Positions 57,241 to 64,000 of a DNA stretch of 64,000 nucleotides are shown here, piece after piece; within the stretch, counting starts at the first letter, position 1, and every line of letters starts with the position of its first letter. A program made the translations under genes and the position numbers. Under the pieces are notes generated by a model, which saw only the letters and a program-made list of their open reading frames with translations, was not told the origin of the DNA and did no database searches. Source of the DNA: Garcia nutans (taxonomy: Eukaryota; Streptophyta; Magnoliopsida; Malpighiales; Euphorbiaceae); NCBI GenBank assembly GCA_947685225.1, contig CANTUV010000031.1:66445001-66509000 (forward strand), in the 5' to 3' direction.

Positions 57241-58726
57241 TTAAAATGAGGATAAGACAAAATCTTCTTCCAATCCTTTTCCCACCATAAATGTTGCTGG
57301 TGGTGGCACTCTTCCAAAATTAGGCAAAGGGTTGTTCTTGGTATTGGGCTTATCCGGCTCGGGTAGCTTGCCACTATCGATTAGGTCTTGGATCTCATGC
57401 CTTAGACGAACACATTTATCTATTTCATGTTCTCGCATTTGATGAAATTGACAGAAGGCCTCAACATTGAAGTTTGGTGGTAGTGGATTATGTAGTGGTC
57501 GAGGAGCTAACGGTTGCAACAACCCTTTCTTTTGCAGCTTGCTAAAAACCCAAGATAGAGGTTTCCCCAATTTTGAGAATTGTCTTTTATTTCCTTGACC
57601 AGTCGCATTAACATCAACTTCTTTTTGGCGTGCTTTGATTGCTAGTATGATAATTCCCTTTCTCATTCCTTTTTATTAAGAAACGGTTCTTCTCTCTTTC
57701 CCACTCTTCAATTTGTAGACCAGCTTGGAGAAGATCTTTGAAATCCCTTATAAGGGTGTGAGACATCCTTTAACGGAGATTGGGCAGAACGCCTCTCATA
57801 AACATCCTTATTTGATCGGATTCGTCGGGCCTTTCCTTGAGCAAAGCGGCCTTATTTCTCCATCGTTTCACATAGTCCACAAAATTCTCATTTGGCTGTT
57901 GCCTAATGGACTCAACCATTAAGGTAACTTCCAACTCGACATTATACGCATATTGCTGGATGAAGGTCTTGTATAGCAAATCCCAATTCTTTTGTGTTCC
58001 ATCATCTAAGGTATTGAACCAATTTTGGACAGTAGGATCCAATGAGAGCATGAAGTACCTTAGAGTTTGAGCCTTAGTAGCTTGGGCAGACTGCATAGCA
58101 ATGATATACTACTTCACATGGAGATGATGATTTCCAGTACCATTGTATCTAGCAAAGGATGGCATCTTGAATTTGTATGGAACTTCTTCATCTAGCTCAA
58201 ATAATTTGTCAACTTCGGACATTCCTTCGATTTTCAGTTTCTTTTCAAATTTCTTTTCTAAATCAGCAATCATCTTTTCAACATCAGATGTCTCGTTCTT
58301 TTCAATAGTTGCCTTCTTAACAACCTTTGGCTCCTTTTTGTCTTGAGGATCTTGGTAGTATTGAGCCCAATCATCATCATCAATGATTACCTTATCGTCA
58401 TCAAAATCTACTTCATCAACTTTAGCCATCCCCTTGACTTTCTTGGTGCTAGCAGATGCTTCGGCATTGTTTCCTAAGATTGCAGTCAGTTGGTTCTTCA
58501 TGGTCTCAGCTAGGGCCTCTTTTAGTTCTTCCATTTTGGCATTGAGGGATTCATCCACCATTCTTTGAATTTGTTTAGGCTCCATTGTTTTTGGTGAGCA
58601 AGTTATTGAGTCGTTGCCAAATACTTCCTCTCCGGAGTAGGTCGGATTGTTGTAAGCTTTTGAACTGTCATAATCCAAGGCTGTGAGCCAGAGAGGATCA
58701 ATGATATGAGATGCAAATGTATGCAT
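57241..58726 (-). pseudogene. Tat gag, nearly full length
   Basis: Starts at Met 58726 (MHTFASHIIDPLW). An acidic/lysine-rich N-terminal part is followed by KFKMPSFARYNG, the capsid core (NWFNTLDDGTQKNWDLL, RQQPNENFVDYVKRWR, RPDESDQIRMFMRGVLP) and a zinc-knuckle-like CQFHQMREHEIDKCVRL near the end. Breaks: TAG near 58107 where Gln would fit, TAA near 57768, and a frame change near 57645. The capsid region is absent from the plus-strand copy, so this is the better gag of the family. Confidence 0.88.
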
Positions 58727-59748
58727 GTATTTATGTATACAAAAACAATAAACAAGGATAATTAGGACGTTCCTTCCAACCTTATATCATCCACACACGA
58801 ATGGCGAGCCTCTTTTCCTAGGTATATGGTTAACAATATACCAACATGGGGTATCTTGTTTTCGAATAGATCCCTCGGACGTTTCAACAAATAGTTATAT
58901 TTTCAAAAATGGAAATCCATTCATAGTAATTCCCATTAATTAGGTTTTAATCCATTCAACTAACTATAGTAGCTTTTATGCTATATTGGATTAAAACAAA
59001 ATTAAGAGGTTTATTATAAATAGATTTCTCACTCGAAAAAGGTAACTAATGATTCAGGCCAAAAACAAGCCCATGATTAATTATTCTTAGAATAAACTAG
59101 GCTCACAATTGATTTTTGGTATTTCATAATTGACCTAAATATTTTGCAAGCTCTTTGTAAGAAAAGATTGGATAAAAACAATTTTGTTTCTAAGCCCATT
59201 GTAAAAAGATTTTAGAAAAAATGGATTTTGGGCTTAGTATTTGGGCATTGAGCAAAAGAATTTTTTATTTGTTTTTAGAAAAGTTTTATGTCCAAAGACC
59301 ATCTTTAAAAGTTTTGAAAATAGCTTTGGTCTTTTGGACTTTAAAGAAAATATTTATTTGAGCCTGCAAATGTAATTGGGTCATATTAGAAAATGATCAA
59401 ACCAAATAAGCCATGATTTAAGCCAAGATAATTAACCATAGTCAAACAAAATGCATTTGGGGTAAAACCTAAGGAAAGTAACTAGGCCAATTACATGAGC
59501 TTTAGTCTTTGGGTTAAAAGGCTTAGGTTCCCATAGCAAGTATATACCAAATGGTACGAGGCTATGAGTGGTTATGCCATGCTCAATCTCCATACCTTGA
59601 GTGAAAGTATGGTATCCCTTACATAACACAACACGGGTAACACGGGCATCCTAACTCACGCACACGATGCAATCTAATATGATGCAATGGATAATATCAT
59701 TATAAAAAAGAATAAAATAATATAAAGACCAACGGAATCAACTTCTCT
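58727..59748 (-). other. Tat leader, non-coding
   Basis: Homologous to the plus-strand leader (26892-27809 plus 30313-30548), here without the solo LTR. No frame conserved between the two. Confidence 0.7.
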
Positions 59749-59768
59749 TATCCCCAGTGGAGTCGCCA
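59749..59768 (-). promoter_or_regulatory. Primer binding site of the minus-strand Tat element
   Basis: On the minus strand TGGCGACTCCACTGGGGAT, one base from the LTR end; identical to the site at 26872. Confidence 0.85.
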
Positions 59769-59769
59769 C

Positions 59770-61911
59770 TATGAGCGGGGATTTTCGCCCCCACTCCCGG
59801 TGGAATGGTTCTTGCGACTTTGGCACTATTTAGGCTCGGGGCCTTAGAGAACACGGACCTAAGTCAGGAGAAAATGAAGTCGCCACCTGGACGGGCCGGG
59901 AAAAAGAAAGGGGTGGATGACTCGATTCCTAAGGAATCCCTAACCCCCTAATGGGTTTGGAAAGTTGCGTACGTGTGGGGAAGGTGAGAAATGACCCAGC
60001 ACCCCCACAACGCCCGGTTCATTAGAACCGGCCTCCTTTACAGGTCTTAATATTATAAAATTCTTAAATACAATAACATTATCCATATTACACACAATAA
60101 TTAAAAGAAAGCATCATTATATTAAAATCAAAGCAATGTCTAAACAGATCAAATAAATAGACACCCATCCGAGGATGGAAACATGTCCTTACATCCCATG
60201 CCTAAATAGTACACCAACCGAATGGTAGAAACATGTCCTTTACATTGGTTCTAAAATAGAAAAGCAATTTAAATTACATGATATTTAACTAATGAGGTAC
60301 CCACCAAGTGGAAACATACCCCTTACAACATTTGGAAATAAAAGTAAATAACCATTCATCATAAATAAATCATTCATCAAAGGTATTAAATATCAATAGA
60401 AAATAAACATCCATCCATGATAAATTAAATAAACCAAGCATTGAGCTTAAATAAATTAAAGCATATAAATCAAAGCATAATCAAATATAGAATTAAATAA
60501 GGCAAATAAAAATCTAAATTATAGCTACTGTTTCCATTTAGGGTTCTTTATTTCATGTGTTAGGGTTTTGGAATTTATGAAATTTAGGCTACTGTGATTA
60601 AAATGGATTAAAGATTTTATGTTTTAAAAGGTTGGTAAAAACTCTTTGATTAACCAAATTAATGTTTGGATGGTGAAATCATGAAACTAGGGTTTGAACA
60701 CTTTAAAATACTTTTGATTTGTGGTTTACGGTTAATGAATTGTTGATTTGAGCTTACTGTGTAAAAAATATAACATTTATGTTTATAAAGTTTTTAAAGT
60801 TTAAAGGATTTGAGTTTTAGAAAAATTATGGTTTAGGTTAGCTAGTTTAAGGTTTATTGTTTTGAGTTTTGGAATTTAGGGTTTTAAGACTTTTGAATTA
60901 GGGTTTCGGGTAATGAGTTATTTTTAGGATTTGGAAAAAACAATTGATAATTTTATGAAGTTTTATGAATTTAAACAAAACTATTTAAAGTTTATAAAAG
61001 CAAAAAAGATGTTTTTAAGGCTTTTGGAAGGAAACAGAACACAATTTTGGGTTTTGATAAATTGGAATGCAAATCTTGGTTTTGGGGTTTTGAAGAAATA
61101 AAACTATTATCTTTAAACTTTTTGGAAAATAAAACAATGATTTAAGATTGTCATACTTCAGAAAAGGTGAATTGAGGTTATTAGGTTTTTAAATTAAAAG
61201 AAACAATTGTATGATCTAGCTACTGTGACAAAATAAAAGAAATTAAGAATTCAAACCTTATTTTGTAAGTTTCACCAAAAATTGCTTCTTGGATGAACAA
61301 GGTCAAAGACAAGCATTTTTGCCTTTAAATTGCTTGAATTGTTTTTCTGCTCTCTCAAAAAATCAGCTTGGTTCAAGGTTTTCCTTCACAGATTCAGATC
61401 CAATCCTTCCCTGTCCAATTTCTTCCTTATTTCTCCTTTTTCCTTTTTTTGTGTTGTTTAGTCCATATTTATATAAGAATTTATGATATAATTCTAGTTG
61501 CTCATGGCATACATTATTCATTAAGAAAAGGAAACCGAAACCTAATTGCATTAGGTTTTGAAAAATTTGCTTTGGAAATTTTCGCTGGCGAAAAAAAAAC
61601 TGCTGCGGAAAAATTAGGCTGGCAAAAAAGCTGCCGCAGGAAAAATTAGGCTGGCAAAAAAGCTGCCGCAACTGGCTGATGCAGCTGCGGGCAACGGGCC
61701 TGCGGGCCATTTCACCACAATCCGACTTTTTTTTTATTATTTTTGTTTATTATTATTATTATTATTTTTTATTAATAAAAATTAGATACTAAAGCAAAAG
61801 TTATTTAATTAAAATAACAAAAATTATTTTGGACTAATTAAAATATATTGGACAACACAAAATTATTTTGGACTAATTGGATCGGATTGGGTCAAAAATT
61901 AAGGGTCTACA
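59770..61911 (-). repeat. 5' LTR of the minus-strand Tat element, about 2.1 kb
   Basis: On the minus strand it starts TGTAGACCC at 61911 and ends GCTCATA at 59770 (one base off the usual CA end). It has a TATA-like box at 61475-61468, a GC-rich U3 part (61640-61720) and many telomere-like CCCTAA motifs (60530-60910). Confidence 0.92.
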
Positions 61912-62261
61912 GTTATCTTAATTAAATAATATGTGTTTTAGTATTTATTTTTTTAAAAATTATTATAATAATAAAAATAAAAATAATAAAAATAAACAAA
62001 TAAATAAAAATAAAAATAAAAATCGGCGATGGAAAAATCGACGACGAAAAAAGTCATCGCCGAAAATAGTGGACGAAATGGCCTTGGGTCATTTCGCCTA
62101 TAGGAGTTTCATTCGGGTGAAATGGCCCGCAATCCGCCTGGATCGCCCGACGCTCATAGTTCCTCGCAGCAGCCAGCATCAGTTTTTTCGCCAGCAAAAT
62201 TTTTCCGACGCAATTTTTTTTCGAAACCAAATTCTATTTGGTTTTGGTTTCCTTTTCATAA
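61912..62261 (+). repeat. Tat LTR U3 fragment, plus orientation
   Basis: Starts inside a Tat-like U3 (TTATCTTAATTAAATAAT) and carries the imperfect palindrome built on GTCATTTCGCC / GGTGAAATGGCCC (62088-62132). It is the mirror image of 63030-63440, so it belongs to the same LTR subfamily as the element entering from the right. Confidence 0.8.
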
Positions 62262-62910
62262 ACAAATTGAATTAATCTTCTAAATTTCCTATAAATAACC
62301 GAACAAAAAAAGCTACTATGAAGAAATAAATAAAAAAAATAAAGATTCAAACCTCCGTTAGTTGGTTCCACCAAAAGGTTACTTTCTGGATGAACAAATA
62401 CAAAGGCAAGATGGCTGCCTTTGATGGATTGATTGGTCTTTGTTTCATTAACATAAATAATTTCTTCTATTTCTAAATACCTTAAAAACCCTAAATCATC
62501 TTTTCTATTCTCAAAAACCCTAAAGATTATTTTTCTATTTCTTATAAACTTAAAAAATCAAACATAATTTCTTATACACCAAAAACCCTAATTCTCTCAA
62601 AATTAAAACAGTAAACCCTAAATTTTCTTAAACCCTAATTCATTGAATTTAAAACCCCAAACTAGTTAATTTAAACCCTAAAATCTTAAATTTCAACACC
62701 AAAACCTACAATCCTAAAATTGAATTAATCTTCTAAATTTCCTATAAATAACCAAACAAAAAAAAAAGCTACTATGAAGAAATAAATAAAGAAAATAAAG
62801 ATTCAAACCTCCGTTTGTTGGTTCCACCAAAAAGTTGCTTTCTGGATGAACAAATACAAAGGCAAGATGGCTGCCTTTGATGGATTGATTGCTTGCTTGC
62901 ATATTCTCCT
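62262..62910. repeat. Rearranged LTR DNA with a direct duplication
   Basis: A segment starting ATTGAATTAATCTTC and running through CCTATAAATAACC, GCTACTATGAAG and CTGCCTTTGATGG occurs at about 62265-62445 and again at about 62721-62890. Between them is AAACCCTAA-rich LTR DNA. Each copy joins plus-oriented U3/TATA sequence to minus-oriented downstream LTR sequence, so an inversion junction was later duplicated. Confidence 0.7.
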
Positions 62911-63464
62911 CTAAAATCTCAAGTCCGATCGTTTTACTGCCAAGTCCCTTCTCTTTTTGTTTTTCTTCTTCTTCTAAAACTCTCCTCCCTTTTTTTGTGT
63001 GTGTTTTTTTAGTGTTATTTATAGGAAATTTAGAAGATTAATTCAATTTGTTTACGGAAACTATCATTAATTAGGAAAAGGAAACCGAAACAAAATAGAA
63101 TTTGGTTTCGAAAAAAATTACATAAAAAAATTTTCACTAGCACAAAAACTGTTGTGCGCTGCTGTGAGGAACTACGAGCGTCGGGCATGCCAGGCGGGCT
63201 GTGGGCCATTTCGCCCCCAGTAAGCTCCTGCGGGCGAAATGGCCCAAGGCAATTTCATCCACTATTTTCGGCGACAACCTTTTTCGTCGCTGATTTTTAT
63301 TTTTATTTTATTTATTATTATTATTTTTATTATTATAATAATTTTTTACAAATTATAAAAAATAAATACTAAAACAAATATTATTTAATTAAGATAACAC
63401 AAAAATTATTTTGGACTAAATAAAATATATTGGATTGGACTGGGTCAAAAATTAAGGGTCTACA
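62911..63464 (-). repeat. 3' LTR start of a further minus-strand Tat element
   Basis: On the minus strand TGTAGACCC starts at 63464, right after a polypurine tract. The U3 contains a perfect 15-base inverted repeat, TGGGCCATTTCGCCC (63202-63216) with GGGCGAAATGGCCCA (63232-63246). Confidence 0.88.
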
Positions 63465-63478
63465 GTTTGCCCCCTGCT
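63465..63478 (-). promoter_or_regulatory. Polypurine tract of the right-hand Tat element
   Basis: Minus strand AAGCAGGGGGCAAAC next to the LTR start; same as at 10801 and 35556. Confidence 0.85.
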
Positions 63479-63545
63479 TGAACGATCTGAGACTTTAGTA
63501 AAAGAGAGTGAAAAGTAATAAGACATAATTTTGACGAGATGGTTA

Positions 63546-64000
63546 CTTGAATTTGTTTTGGGTACTTGGACCTGAGGTTTGGGTACTTGGACCTGAGACT
63601 AGATTGAATTTGGGTACTTGGACCCGAGATTGATTTGATTTGGGTACTTGGACCCGAGACTGAATTTGATTTGGGTACTTGGACCCGAGATTGAATTTAA
63701 TTTGGGTACTTGGACCCGAGATTGGGTACATGGACCCGAGACTGAATTGAATTTGAGTGCTTGGACCCAAGACTAGATTGAATTTGGGTACTTGGACCCG
63801 GGATTGGGTACTTAGACCCGAGATTGATTTAATTTGGGATCTTGGACCCGAGATTGGGTACTTGGACTCGAAGACTGATTTGATTTGGGTACTTGAACCC
63901 GAGATTGGGTACTTGGATCCGAGATTGATTTGATTTGGGTACTTGGACCCGAGATTAATTTGATTTGGGTACCTGGACCCGAGATTGGGTACTTGGACCC
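63546..64000 (-). repeat. Hairpin array, loop CCAAGT, runs off the window
   Basis: GGGTACTTGGACCC units spaced by GAGATTGATTTGATTT-type linkers. It is the reverse complement of the GGGTCCAAGTACCC units at 34156-34265, but here much longer. It sits next to the PPT as the other arrays do. Confidence 0.9.

Larger units (their letters stand above)
51212..61911 (-). mobile_element. Gag-only Tat element, minus strand (right part)
   Basis: Read on the minus strand: 5' LTR 61911-59770, PBS 59768-59749, leader, gag 58726-57241, non-coding stretch, hairpin array 51625-51217, then 21413-21316 across the nested element. Order and sequence parallel the plus-strand gag-only Tat. Its 3' LTR is missing because the left end is lost at 21316. 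No pol. Confidence 0.92.

Overview
The window looks like plant nuclear DNA, probably a eudicot, from a repeat-rich, heterochromatin-like region. It is AT-rich, has intron-bearing fragments with GT/AG borders, and consists almost entirely of nested LTR retrotransposons plus one CACTA-type DNA transposon. I see no intact host gene, rRNA, tRNA or CRISPR array.

Layout. (1) 1-11444: the 3' half of a Tat/Ogre-lineage Ty3-gypsy element on the plus strand. It holds the pol end (second RNase H plus integrase), then two antisense, intron-containing plant genes (a DUF7745-like gene and a plant-mobile-domain gene, the latter split by a solo LTR), a hairpin-rich tandem array, the polypurine tract and a truncated 3' LTR. 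(2) 11445-13418: two Tat LTR fragments in inverted orientation. (3) 13419-16426: a second Tat pol copy, beginning exactly at the RT catalytic YVDD. (4) 16427-21315: a CACTA-like element with GCGACGG subterminal repeats carrying a captured, deleted WNK kinase gene. (5) 21316-61911: a four-level nest. A minus-strand gag-only Tat element (21316-21413 plus 51212-61911) was invaded by a chromodomain-type Ty3-gypsy element (21414-51211, duplication TCTTC) and by a solo LTR (52945-55951). The chromodomain element received a plus-strand gag-only Tat element in its 5' LTR (21808-37776, duplication ATATT) and a solo LTR in integrase (44902-47843, duplication GTTGG). The inner Tat element received two more solo LTRs (duplications GTGGG and ATTTT). 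(6) 61912-64000: rearranged LTR pieces and the start of another minus-strand Tat element.

How the parts relate. The Tat copies share LTR starts (TGTAGACCC), LTR ends (GCTCACA), a PBS that fits a tRNA ending GGAGTCGCCA, and one PPT type. Two are pol-less in the same way, so they look like a non-autonomous gag-only family that would depend on a pol-bearing Tat such as the one at the left. The chromodomain element is dead, and its in-frame stops are C-to-T type changes. The signal I find most unusual is that every Tat 3' array is a string of short hairpins whose stems change on both arms while the loops stay constant.
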